Positions 18,470 to 28,125 of a DNA stretch of 64,000 nucleotides are shown one piece after another. The notes below the pieces were generated by a model, which did not search any database, was not told where the DNA came from, and saw only the letters and a program-made list of their open reading frames with translations. This DNA is from Alphaproteobacteria bacterium (GTDB taxonomy: Bacteria > Pseudomonadota > Alphaproteobacteria > UBA9219 > RGZA01). The stretch covers positions 21,001-85,000 of the forward strand of contig JAKFVN010000007.1 in assembly GCA_021732145.1 (NCBI GenBank), given 5' to 3'. A program made the translations under genes and the position numbers. Numbering within the stretch: position 1 is the stretch's first letter; each line of letters begins with the position of its first letter.

Positions 18470-18541
18470 CTAGTGTCCTAACCTCCAAATTGCCTTAACA
18501 TTCTGGCACTACCTGTGAAGGCAATTTGGAGGGGACACTAG
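18470..18541. repeat. large imperfect hairpin, copy 2 of two adjacent elements
   Basis: CTAGTGTCC (18470-18478) pairs with GGACACTAG (18533-18541), and CCTCCAAATTGCCTT (18482-18496) pairs with AAGGCAATTTGGAGG (18518-18532), giving 24 paired bases with a three-base TAA bulge and a 21-base loop. The outer ends match those of copy 1 but the inner stems differ, so the two are related in architecture and not simple duplicates. It ends 39 bases before the start of the DUF4389 gene. Confidence 0.7.
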
Positions 18542-18580
18542 AAATCGCCCATAAAGTCACACATCTCCAAGGCTCGTTCC

Positions 18581-18883
18581 ATGTCCGATCGCGAACATTC
18601 AAATCCGCCACAAACACAGATTGAAGACCACATCAAAAGCCAGGTTCAGGATACCAGCACATGGGTTCGCCTGTTCTTCATGATCTTGTTCATGGTGATT
18701 TTCTATATCGTATTCGCGATTACGGGCGTGGTGGCCATCATCCAATTCGTGACGCGCATTTTAACTGGCAAACCGCTTGGCAGCTTGCAGGATTTTAATG
18801 CGAAGCTCGCGGAATATGCGCGTGACCTTGTGGCCTACATCACCTACGCATCCGATGCGAAGCCGTTTCCCTTCAAGGAATAA
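18581..18883 (+). CDS. DUF4389-type single-span membrane protein
   Basis: A 100-residue protein. Residues about 28-60 form a strongly hydrophobic stretch (LFFMILFMVIFYIVFAITGV), followed by FVTRILTGKPLGSLQDFNAK, which is the part typical of DUF4389 proteins. The function of that family is not established. The N-terminus is polar and cytoplasmic or unstructured. It is preceded by the two large hairpins at 18382-18541 and is convergent with the hydrolase gene, with no bases between the stops. Confidence 0.75.
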   Translation: MSDREHSNPPQTQIEDHIKSQVQDTSTWVRLFFMILFMVIFYIVFAITGVVAIIQFVTRILTGKPLGSLQDFNAKLAEYARDLVAYITYASDAKPFPFKE

Positions 18884-19597
18884 CTAGCCGTTATTCTTTT
18901 CGGAAATACCCAGCCACTTCTTCAGAATTCTATTCACAGGCGCTGGCTGTTCCAATGGCGCGAGATGCCCCGCGCCAGGGATAATGTGCAGTTCCGCGCC
19001 TTTAATATAATTTGCCATTTCCTGCGCATGTTCGGGCGGGGTTAGTGCATCCTGCTCCCCGCAGATAATCACAGTTGGCACGGTGATAAGCGATAGATGC
19101 GGGCGGCTATCAATGCGGCCAAGAATTGCCGTCTGCTGATTTAAGAAAGCATGCATCCCCACCCTGCCTGCCATGTCGATAATCAATTTGGTAAGTTCTT
19201 CATCCTGCAAACGGGATGCGGCAATCAGCATCGGAAGCAAGCGTGGCGTTACGCCTTTGAAGTCGCCTTTTTGCGCGAGTTGAATAAGCCCACGACGCTT
19301 GCGGCGGCTTTCATCCGTATCGGGGCGCGCGGATGTATCGATAAGCGCAAGCTGGGTGATTCGTTGCGGCGCTTGGCGCATCAGCTCCATCGCCACATAG
19401 CCACCCATAGAAAGCCCTGCCAAGGCAAAGCTTTCGGGTGCTATGGAAAGCACACTCTTTGCCAATTCGCGCATGTTATCGCTGGCCGTTAAATCGGGCA
19501 CAATCACGTCAACATATGCCTCTAAGGCATTGATTTGATGCTGCCAAAGGGCCTTATCACACAAAAGGCCGGGCAGTAGGATAAGCGTTGGTTTCAC
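18884..19597 (-). CDS. alpha/beta-hydrolase-fold esterase
   Basis: A 237-residue serine hydrolase. The nucleophile elbow is LAGLSMGGYVAM with Ser63. The acid is probably the Asp in IICGEQDALTPPEHA and the histidine is in IPGAGHLAPLEQP, all in the expected order. The oxyanion segment LLPGLLCDKALWQ is near the N-terminus. No signal peptide is visible, so it is cytoplasmic. The substrate is unknown; relatives include 3-oxoadipate enol-lactonase-like and BioH-like enzymes. It is divergent from the helicase gene, 150 bases away. Confidence 0.85.
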   Translation of the reverse strand: MKPTLILLPGLLCDKALWQHQINALEAYVDVIVPDLTASDNMRELAKSVLSIAPESFALAGLSMGGYVAMELMRQAPQRITQLALIDTSARPDTDESRRKRRGLIQLAQKGDFKGVTPRLLPMLIAASRLQDEELTKLIIDMAGRVGMHAFLNQQTAILGRIDSRPHLSLITVPTVIICGEQDALTPPEHAQEMANYIKGAELHIIPGAGHLAPLEQPAPVNRILKKWLGISEKNNG

Positions 19598-19668
19598 GTG
19601 TTAAAATGCTCCTTTTCCTTGGAATGCGGGATTGAAGAGTACAGGGGCTTTATGCTAAGTCATGCCGC

Positions 19669-19727
19669 GATGCAAGAGACTTTGCATCTGAAAAAGCCGA
19701 AAGATGTGAAAGCCCATAGCGGCTTTT
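19669..19727 (+). promoter_or_regulatory. two adjacent hairpins in the helicase leader
   Basis: Hairpin A pairs GATGCAA (19669-19675) with TTGCATC (19682-19688) around a six-base loop. Hairpin B pairs AAAAGCCG (19692-19699) with CGGCTTTT (19720-19727). The GGCTTT of B can instead pair with a second AAAGCC at 19709-19714, so two exclusive folds are possible. Both end 12 bases or more before the ribosome binding site GAGGAAG. The position suits autoregulation or cold control of a DEAD-box helicase; this is inferred, not known. Confidence 0.45.
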
Positions 19728-19747
19728 GAAGAAATTGCGAGGAAGAG

Positions 19748-21166
19748 TTGTTATTTAGCGAGTTGGGCTTGAAGCCCGAGATATTAGCCGCGCTTGAAGA
19801 GCGTGGATATAAAGAACCCACCCCCATCCAGGAATTAGCCATCCCCTATGTACTCATGGGCCGGGATGTCCTTGGCTGCGCGCAAACAGGCACGGGGAAG
19901 ACCGCAGGCTTTGCCCTGCCGATGATTGAAATTCTGTCATCCGGAAAGGCAAAGGCGCGCATGCCGCGCTCCATCATTCTGGAGCCTACCCGCGAATTGG
20001 CCGCGCAGGTTGCCGAAAACTTTGCGTATTATGGGAAAGGCCTGAATTTATCTGTCGCCTTGCTCACCGGCGGCCAAGGCATGGAAGACCAGATCAAGAA
20101 GCTGGAACGCGGCGTGGACGTTCTGATTGTAACGCCGGGCCGCATGCTTGATTTATACGAGCGCGGCAACGTCATGCTGCACGACATTAAAATTTTCGTG
20201 ATTGATGAAGCCGACCGCATGCTGGACATGGGATTCATTCCCGATATTGAAAAAATTGCGGGCATTCTGCCAAAAATCCGCCAGACCTTGTTCTTCTCGG
20301 CAACCATGCCCGCAGAAATCAAGAAGCTGGCTGACAAGTTCCTGATGAACCCCAAGGAAATATCGGTGGCTGCGCCAGCAACAACCGCCAGCACGGTTGA
20401 GCAAAGCATTGTGCGCCTTGGTGTCAGGCAAAAGCGCGAAGCGCTGCGCACACTGCTGAAGCAGCATGAATTCAAGAGCGCATTCGTGTTCTGCAACCGC
20501 AAGAAAGACATCAACATCCTGGTTGAATCCCTGCAACGGCATGGCTTTTCTGCCGCTGGCCTGCACGGCGATATGGTTCAAACCAAGCGCAACGAAGCCC
20601 TGGATAAATTTAAAAAAGGCGAAATTGCATTATTGATTTGCAGCGATGTGGCTGCGCGCGGCCTTGATATCAAAGGCGTTGATGCCGTGTTCAATTTCGA
20701 TGTGCCATTTGATGCGGATAGCTATGTTCACCGCATTGGCCGTACTGGCCGCGCGGGCGCAGATGGCAAGGCATTCACGTTTGTCACATCAGATGATGAC
20801 AAGTTGCTGGCCAATATCGTCGCACTCATCAAAAAGGAAATTCCTGAAGCAACGGTTGAAGGATTGACGGAGCAAGGCGATGCCCGGCATCCGCATTTCA
20901 AGTCCCGCCATGAGCGCGGCGAAGGCCGCAATGAAGGCAGGGGCGACAACCGCCGTGAATCCCGCTCTGAACGCAACCGTGACCGCAATAGAGGCGAACG
21001 CAATAACCGCCGCAGCCAGAATCGCGAACAGCGCCAGGAACAGACCAGCGATAGCGCAGGTTCAAATGTGGTGGGCTTTGGCGATGATTTGCCCGCTTTC
21101 CTTCGCGGCACACGCCAGAAAATGGCTTCGCTTGCCCCTATGATTTCCAAGGAAAAAATCGTTTAA
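19748..21166 (+). CDS. DEAD-box ATP-dependent RNA helicase (RhlE-like)
   Basis: Unwinds RNA duplexes, probably in ribosome assembly or RNA decay. Motifs in order: Q motif (TPIQELAIP), motif I AQTGTGKTAGF, Ia PTRELAAQV, Ib TPGRMLD, motif II VIDEADRMLDMG, motif III FFSATMP, then the second RecA domain with CSDVAARGLDI (V) and HRIGRTGRAG (VI). A basic tail rich in Arg, Glu, Asn and Gly (about residues 385-440) should bind RNA without sequence preference. The start is a TTG at 19748: an in-frame stop lies 21 bases upstream, a GAGGAAGAG ribosome binding site precedes it, and the family's FSELGL opening follows at once. Length, 472 residues, is normal for RhlE. Confidence 0.95.
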   Translation: MLFSELGLKPEILAALEERGYKEPTPIQELAIPYVLMGRDVLGCAQTGTGKTAGFALPMIEILSSGKAKARMPRSIILEPTRELAAQVAENFAYYGKGLNLSVALLTGGQGMEDQIKKLERGVDVLIVTPGRMLDLYERGNVMLHDIKIFVIDEADRMLDMGFIPDIEKIAGILPKIRQTLFFSATMPAEIKKLADKFLMNPKEISVAAPATTASTVEQSIVRLGVRQKREALRTLLKQHEFKSAFVFCNRKKDINILVESLQRHGFSAAGLHGDMVQTKRNEALDKFKKGEIALLICSDVAARGLDIKGVDAVFNFDVPFDADSYVHRIGRTGRAGADGKAFTFVTSDDDKLLANIVALIKKEIPEATVEGLTEQGDARHPHFKSRHERGEGRNEGRGDNRRESRSERNRDRNRGERNNRRSQNREQRQEQTSDSAGSNVVGFGDDLPAFLRGTRQKMASLAPMISKEKIV

Positions 21167-21201
21167 TCAATCCCTTATCTAGGTTTCTTCAGGTTTAGGG
21201 C

Positions 21202-23430
21202 ATGCGGTTATATTCAAAACACATCATGGGGAGGATTACGGCGTTCGCCTCGCTATGTGTTTTGTTATACCCGCTGGCGGCTAATGCGGACGGCGAAGTA
21301 AAGCGAACCCCAAAACCCGCCATCACCAAATCTACCAAAGCGGATGCAGAAAAGGAACAATATCTGCTCTCCGCCAATGAAATTACCAATGACGATCCGA
21401 ATGGAATTGTGACTGCCAGCGGCGCCGTTGAAATCCATAATGATAAAAAAATCCTGCAAGCCGAACATGTCGAATACCAGCAAAAACTGGATATTGTAAA
21501 AGCCAATGGCAATATCGCGCTGATTAGCGAAGACAACAATGTCATCTATGCCAAGCAAAGCACGCTGAGCACCGATTTCGCCAATGGCAGTGCCGAGCAT
21601 GTGGCGATGCTGATGACCGATAACTCGCGCTTTGTTGCCAATGACGCACGGCGGCTTGATAACCGTTACATGCTGTTTGGCATGGGCATGTTCTCGCCAT
21701 GCAATCTCTGCGCAACCAATCCGCGCAAAGCGCCCATCTGGCAGGTGAAGGCCGCCAAAGCAACCCATGATAATGTTGAGAAAAATATCATCTACCGTGA
21801 TGCGACGCTGGAAATGTGGGGCATCCCCATTATATACACGCCCTACATGTCGCACCCCGACCCGACGGTAAAACGACGCCAAGGTCTGCTGAATATGCGC
21901 TACGTGAATTCGCCGGATCTGGGTTCGCAGGTTGTTGTCCCCTACTATTTCGATATTGCGCCGGACATGGATTACACTTTCAAGCCTAATTTCAACGGCA
22001 AGGACGGCATGCGGTTTGCGGGTATATTGCGCAAACGCTATGAACGCGGCGATATCAACATCGACCACTCGCTGGTTGTCACTGATCGCGTGGATGATGA
22101 TGGCATCACCAAAAAAGACCAAATCCGCGGGCACTTGGCAGGCTATGCGCATTTCGACATTGATAATATTTTCAGAACCGGCGCTGATTTTGCCATGCAA
22201 ACCGATAAAAATTATCTTGCTCGCTATAACGAGAAAAAAGACGACGTGCTGACCAATCGCCTTTTCCTTGAAGGGTTTAAAGGCCGCGGGTTTGGCGCGG
22301 TAGAAATGTTCTATTTCCAGGATAACCGCCCGGGCGGCAGGCCACAGCAACCCCTGGTACTGCCACGCTTGCGCATATCCCAGGTGGGTGAGCCGAACAT
22401 GACGCTTGGCGGCCGCTGGTCATTTGATGGCGAAGCCGTTTCGCTGAAACGGGATAGCGGACAGGACATTAAAAAATTCGGCGTTGATTTCGGCTGGGAA
22501 CGCCGCGATGTGCTGCCGCTTGGCTTTGTAAGCACGATTAAAGGCTCCGTGCGCAACGACACATTCCTTGTGAACAATCTGGCTTCGACCGATGTGCCTG
22601 GCCGCATTTACAATGATGATGCGACCAACCGCTTATTCCCGCAAGGCCAGGTAACCTTGAGTTATCCGCTAGCCGGTTACGCCGAAACATTCACGCATAC
22701 GATCGAGCCCATTTTTGCCCTTAGCGCATCGCCAACCCGTAAGCATGACCCGCGCATTCCGAATGAAGATAGCCTGGATGTCGATTTTGACACGACCAAT
22801 TTGTTTGATCTGAACCGCTATCCCGGCACGGATAGCATGGAGCAAGGCATACGCACCAGTTATGGCTTTAAAACAGGGTTTTATAACCATTCCGGCGGCT
22901 TTAGTGAATTCACCTTTGGGCAAAGCTATCGCATCAGCGATGACCCGCTCTTTCCAAAAGGCACCGGATTTGACGCGCCGCTTTCCGATTATGTGGGCCA
23001 GTTGAAGCTTGACCCCGGACGATGGATGACGATGGATTATAACTTCCGCATTGACAAGGATTTGGCAACATCGCGCCGCCATGAAATTTATACCAGCTTT
23101 GGCATTCCGGAATTCCGCCCGCGCTTTACGTATACCTATAGCGACCCTGCTCTATTTGTTCCCGGCGTTTCCAACCGCGTGGAAGAGCTTAAATTCGGAT
23201 TCACAACGCAGTTCGCGCAATTCTGGGCATTCAACTTTGACCAGACAAATGACTTACGCCCTCTCACCAATGGCCCGCGCACTACGGCGGCATCGCTTAC
23301 CTATCAGGATGAATGCTTTACGACGTACCTTAGCATGACGCGCGACCATACCGTTCGCACTGGCGTGCGATCGGGCGATACGTTCTTTTTTCGTATCCTA
23401 TTTAAGCATTTGGGCGGCATTGACGGTTAA
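21202..23430 (+). CDS. lptD: LPS-assembly protein LptD
   Basis: An outer-membrane beta-barrel that inserts lipopolysaccharide into the outer leaflet with LptE. The 742-residue protein starts with a signal peptide (hydrophobic core ITAFASLCVLLYPLAANA, cleavage after ANA at about residue 28). An OstA/LptA-like jellyroll follows at about 50-160 (VTASGAVEIHNDKKILQAEH). The conserved LptD segment with CNLCATNPRKAPIWQVKA at about 170 and IIYTPYMSHPDPTVKRRQG leads into the barrel. A further cysteine lies near the end (YQDECFTTYLSM), so disulfides are possible. Its presence shows a Gram-negative envelope with LPS. The surA-pdxA-ksgA neighbours usual in alphaproteobacteria are absent downstream. Confidence 0.93.
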   Translation: MRLYSKHIMGRITAFASLCVLLYPLAANADGEVKRTPKPAITKSTKADAEKEQYLLSANEITNDDPNGIVTASGAVEIHNDKKILQAEHVEYQQKLDIVKANGNIALISEDNNVIYAKQSTLSTDFANGSAEHVAMLMTDNSRFVANDARRLDNRYMLFGMGMFSPCNLCATNPRKAPIWQVKAAKATHDNVEKNIIYRDATLEMWGIPIIYTPYMSHPDPTVKRRQGLLNMRYVNSPDLGSQVVVPYYFDIAPDMDYTFKPNFNGKDGMRFAGILRKRYERGDINIDHSLVVTDRVDDDGITKKDQIRGHLAGYAHFDIDNIFRTGADFAMQTDKNYLARYNEKKDDVLTNRLFLEGFKGRGFGAVEMFYFQDNRPGGRPQQPLVLPRLRISQVGEPNMTLGGRWSFDGEAVSLKRDSGQDIKKFGVDFGWERRDVLPLGFVSTIKGSVRNDTFLVNNLASTDVPGRIYNDDATNRLFPQGQVTLSYPLAGYAETFTHTIEPIFALSASPTRKHDPRIPNEDSLDVDFDTTNLFDLNRYPGTDSMEQGIRTSYGFKTGFYNHSGGFSEFTFGQSYRISDDPLFPKGTGFDAPLSDYVGQLKLDPGRWMTMDYNFRIDKDLATSRRHEIYTSFGIPEFRPRFTYTYSDPALFVPGVSNRVEELKFGFTTQFAQFWAFNFDQTNDLRPLTNGPRTTAASLTYQDECFTTYLSMTRDHTVRTGVRSGDTFFFRILFKHLGGIDG

Positions 23431-23481
23431 CAGCCGCAAACTATATCCTATCTGCCCTAACCCCTTATCGGAGGCATCCTT

Positions 23482-24108
23482 ATGTATAAACTCTATTATT
23501 CTCCCGGCAGCTGTTCGATGGCCATTCACGTGCTGCTCAACGAAATCGGGGCAGATTTCCAGCTTGAAAACACCGCCATTCGCGAAGGCAAAAACAAAAG
23601 CGAAGCATTCTTAAAAATCAACCCGCGTGGCCAGGTTCCTGCGCTTGCCGAAGACGGCAAGGCGATGCTCGAAGGCGGCGCGATCCTCACCTATCTTGCC
23701 GACAAGCATTCCAGCCATTTACTGCCAAGCGAAGGCTGGGCGCGCGCGCAAGCATTGCAATGGCTGATGTTCTGCAATTCAACCCTGCACCCTGCCTATA
23801 GCCGTTGCTTCTGGCTGATGCGCAGCGAAGAGCCAGGCAAAGACGCATTCCTGAAAAAATCCGCCGAATGGGTCAACCGCTTGTGGCAGGACGTTGAACA
23901 TCAACTGCAAAACCAGCTTTATCTATGCGGTGAAGAATGCACGATTGGCGATATTCTGCTGACGGTGATTGCGAACTGGAGCGGTAACATTCCAGTGCCC
24001 ATCACGATTGGCCCAAAAGCACGCGCATTATTCGCACGCGTGATTGCCCGCCCTGCTTACCAAAAAGCGCTGGCAACGGAGCAGGTTGAATACAAAATGG
24101 CGTCATAA
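23482..24108 (+). CDS. glutathione S-transferase
   Basis: A cytoplasmic 208-residue GST. The thioredoxin-like N-terminal domain starts MYKLYYSPGSCSMAIHVLLN, with Ser/Cys at the beta-class catalytic place, and contains the cis-Pro segment GQVPALAEDGK and the glutathione-binding LEGGAILTYLADK. The helical C-terminal domain includes CTIGDILLTVIANW, the GST N-capping-box motif. It resembles GstB/beta-class enzymes used in detoxification or redox. An SD-like GGAGG lies upstream (23470-23474). A 25-base gap separates it from the efflux pair, so co-transcription is plausible. Confidence 0.92.
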   Translation: MYKLYYSPGSCSMAIHVLLNEIGADFQLENTAIREGKNKSEAFLKINPRGQVPALAEDGKAMLEGGAILTYLADKHSSHLLPSEGWARAQALQWLMFCNSTLHPAYSRCFWLMRSEEPGKDAFLKKSAEWVNRLWQDVEHQLQNQLYLCGEECTIGDILLTVIANWSGNIPVPITIGPKARALFARVIARPAYQKALATEQVEYKMAS

Positions 24109-24133
24109 CACCTGAAAAGAAAAACCCCATTCT

Positions 24134-25009
24134 ATGCAGCAGAAACAAAAGATTATCGGCATCGTCCTTCTTGTGATTGTGCTGGGATGGGGAATTTTCA
24201 CGCTTGCCAATAAGGGCCGTGAGTCAACCGATGATGCCGCGATTGAAGCGCATGTTATCCCTGTCAGCTCCCGCATCAGCGGTTATATTTCCAAGCTCAA
24301 CATCAAGGACAATCAGGCCATTAAAAAAGGCGATGTGCTGGTTGAAATTGACCCTTTGGATTACCAGCTCCGCCTTGATGCGCAGCGCGCATTAGTGGCA
24401 TCCGCCGACGTACTGGCAAAGAATGCGAGCATCAATGCCAAGCGCCAGCAGGCCATTGGCGAAGCCGCAGGCAGCCGCCGTGAAATTGACAACGCCATTG
24501 CCAATGAGCAATCGGCGATTGCTGTGCTCAACAACGCCAAATCGCAATTGGCGATTGCCGAAAAAGATTTTGCAGATACCAAAATCACCGCACCGGATGA
24601 CGGCGTGATTACCATGCGTACCGCTGAGGCAGGCGCCTACATCACGCCGGGCAAGGAGCTGTTCAGCATCGTCACGCCGCCGCGCTGGGTCGTCGCCAAT
24701 TTCAAGGAAGTGCAAATCACCCGTATGCGCAGCGGCCAAAAAGTGGATATTCATATCGATGCCTATCCCGATTTAAAATTAAAAGGCGTGGTAGACAGTA
24801 TTATGAATGGCACGGGCGGGCGCTTCTCCGCTTTTCCGCCTGAAAATGCAACGGGCAATTTCGTGAAAATCGTGCAGCGCGTTCCGGTAAAAATTCTTTT
24901 TCATACGCCGCCTGAAGGCAGCGAAGTGCTGGGCGCTGGGCTCTCGGTGATTGCGACGGTTTATGTTGACGAAGAAAAACCATCTGCCGAAGAACCCGCC
25001 AAAAAATGA
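24134..25009 (+). CDS. HlyD-family membrane fusion protein (EmrA-like)
   Basis: The periplasmic adaptor of a tripartite or two-part efflux pump. The 291-residue protein has one N-terminal membrane span (IIGIVLLVIVLGWGIFTLA), then a lipoyl/barrel-sandwich half (VIPVSSRISGYISKLNIKDN), a coiled-coil hairpin (about 80-145) and the returning lipoyl half (ITAPDDGVITMRTAEAGAYI). It is shorter than E. coli EmrA, mainly in the hairpin. The stop overlaps the start of the MFS gene in ATGA, so the two subunits are coupled. Confidence 0.92.
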   Translation: MQQKQKIIGIVLLVIVLGWGIFTLANKGRESTDDAAIEAHVIPVSSRISGYISKLNIKDNQAIKKGDVLVEIDPLDYQLRLDAQRALVASADVLAKNASINAKRQQAIGEAAGSRREIDNAIANEQSAIAVLNNAKSQLAIAEKDFADTKITAPDDGVITMRTAEAGAYITPGKELFSIVTPPRWVVANFKEVQITRMRSGQKVDIHIDAYPDLKLKGVVDSIMNGTGGRFSAFPPENATGNFVKIVQRVPVKILFHTPPEGSEVLGAGLSVIATVYVDEEKPSAEEPAKK

Positions 25010-26559
25010 CCGACGCAGCGCAGCCAGCAGCCAAACCAGTTGTCAATAAATGGCTGGTGGCGTTTGTGGTCAGCCTTGCCACGTTTATGGAAGTGCTGGA
25101 TACCACCATCACCAACGTATCGCTGCGGCACATTGCAGGTTCGCTTGGTGCGGGGCAGGAAGAAAGCACATGGGTGCTAACGTCATACCTTGTTGCCAAC
25201 GGCATCATCCTGCCGCTTTCGGGATGGCTGTCGGACGTAATGGGGCGTAAACGGTTTTTCATCACCTGCATTCTTGGCTTTACCATCGCGTCATTCGCTT
25301 GCGGTGCGGCGACATCACTGATTGGTCTGGTTATCTTCCGCATTATTCAGGGCGCAGCGGGCGGCGGTCTGCAACCCACACAGCAAGCAATCATTCTGGA
25401 CAGCTTCCCGCCCAAAGAACGCGGCGCGGTGTTCACCATTACTGGCCTTACCATGATTGTTGCGCCCGTGCTTGGGCCAACGCTTGGCGGATTAATCACC
25501 GATAACATCGACTGGCGCTGGATTTTTTATATCAACATTCCCGTTGGGTTGGCGGCGGCATTTTTCGTGTGGCGTTTGGTGGACGACCCGCCGCATGCCA
25601 AGGCCAAAGGCTTCCGGCAGATTGATTTTGTCGGCCTTGGGCTTGTTTCATTGGGTTTGGCCGCGCTGCAAATTGTGTTGGATAAAGGCCAGACGGAAGA
25701 CTGGTTCAGCAGCGCGTTTATTCAAAGCTGGGGCATTGTCAGCTTTACCTGCTTATGCATTGCAGGTATTTGGTTGTGGAAACGCGCGGAACCGATTGTT
25801 GATTTATCGCTGCTGACCAATCGCGCTTTTTTGTCATCCTGCATCCTGATTTTCCTGACCGGCTTTGCGCTGTATTCCAGCAGCGCCTTGTTGCCGCTGA
25901 TGCTGCAAACCGAATACGGTTATAACGCCACATGGGCTGGGTTTATTCTGTCGCCCGGAGCGCTGTGCATCATCTTCATCATGCCGTTTGTCGGCAGGAT
26001 GGTGAGCAAGGTGCAGGCGCGTTACCTGATTGCGATTGGGCTTACGCTGTGCAGCATCGGCATGTTCGCGACGATGCGTTTCACGCCGGAAACCGATTTT
26101 CATACCTTTGTGATATTCCGCATTATGCAGGTTGTGGGCTTGCCGTTCCTCTTTATCCCTGTCAGCACGCTTGCCTTCGCCAATATCGAAAAGGAACGAA
26201 GTAACAAGGCGTCCGCGCTGTTTTCACTCTCGCGCAATCTGGGCGGCAGCATCGGCATTGCGATTGCGCAGGCGTTTATCTCGCACGGGCAGCAGGTGCA
26301 CCGTTACTTCCTTTCCGAGCATCTGGTGCCCGGAAGCCAGAATTACGAACGGCTGTTATCGCAAACACAAAAGGTGATACCGGATACGCATAGCGCCTTG
26401 GGGCATATCAACCAGACATTGCAGCAGCAAGCCAATATCCTCGCCTACTCCGACACCTTTGCATTGATGGGAACGTTAATGGCCGTTGCGCTGGTGATTT
26501 CGCTGTTCGTATTGCCCGCCAATAAACCCGGCGGCGCGCCAGCAGGCAACGGACACTGA
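25006..26559 (+). CDS. DHA2-family MFS drug transporter (EmrB/QacA type)
   Basis: A 517-residue inner-membrane antiporter with 14 predicted spans. DHA2 motifs are present: motif D1 (MEVLDTTITNVSLRHIAGSL) in TM1, motif A (GWLSDVMGRKRFF) in the TM2-3 loop and the antiporter motif C (GLTMIVAPVLGPTLGG) in TM5. With the overlapping EmrA-like adaptor it forms a proton-driven export system for hydrophobic drugs or fatty compounds. No regulator gene sits next to the pair. The 3' end is convergent with the ferredoxin gene. Confidence 0.94.
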   Translation: MTDAAQPAAKPVVNKWLVAFVVSLATFMEVLDTTITNVSLRHIAGSLGAGQEESTWVLTSYLVANGIILPLSGWLSDVMGRKRFFITCILGFTIASFACGAATSLIGLVIFRIIQGAAGGGLQPTQQAIILDSFPPKERGAVFTITGLTMIVAPVLGPTLGGLITDNIDWRWIFYINIPVGLAAAFFVWRLVDDPPHAKAKGFRQIDFVGLGLVSLGLAALQIVLDKGQTEDWFSSAFIQSWGIVSFTCLCIAGIWLWKRAEPIVDLSLLTNRAFLSSCILIFLTGFALYSSSALLPLMLQTEYGYNATWAGFILSPGALCIIFIMPFVGRMVSKVQARYLIAIGLTLCSIGMFATMRFTPETDFHTFVIFRIMQVVGLPFLFIPVSTLAFANIEKERSNKASALFSLSRNLGGSIGIAIAQAFISHGQQVHRYFLSEHLVPGSQNYERLLSQTQKVIPDTHSALGHINQTLQQQANILAYSDTFALMGTLMAVALVISLFVLPANKPGGAPAGNGH

Positions 26560-26576
26560 AACCTAGTATGAACTTA

Positions 26577-27970
<1,394 letters not shown>

Positions 27971-28051
27971 TTAAGAGGGCTTAATTAGAACAATACGCCC
28001 AGCCTTGCAAGTTTGATGTAGGGGGCCTAATTTGAGGCTTGGTATTCCAAC

Positions 28052-28070
28052 GGTTAATACGCCGTTAACC
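28052..28070. promoter_or_regulatory. CtrA-type box upstream of citrate synthase
   Basis: GGTTAATACGCCGTTAACC contains TTAA (28054-28057), seven bases, then TTAAC (28065-28069). This is an exact match to the alphaproteobacterial CtrA consensus TTAA-N7-TTAAC and is also a GGTTAA/TTAACC inverted repeat. It lies 57 bases before the gltA ATG, next to an AT-rich TTATAGAAT that could be the -10 region. Assignment to CtrA is inferred from the motif alone. Confidence 0.45.
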
Positions 28071-28125
28071 ATATTTCCCTATGGTTTGATTATAGAATCT
28101 TCCCTTGTTTTTGGAGAGTACCCGC

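Noticed and set aside
20880-21060. Short repeats in the Arg/Glu/Asn-rich helicase tail as a tandem-repeat locus
   Set aside because: The repeats reflect codon bias in a low-complexity basic tail that is normal for RhlE-type helicases.
21265-22350. 361-codon leftward open frame inside lptD
   Set aside because: Antisense to lptD, which has a signal peptide and family motifs; the frame has no ribosome binding site or family similarity.
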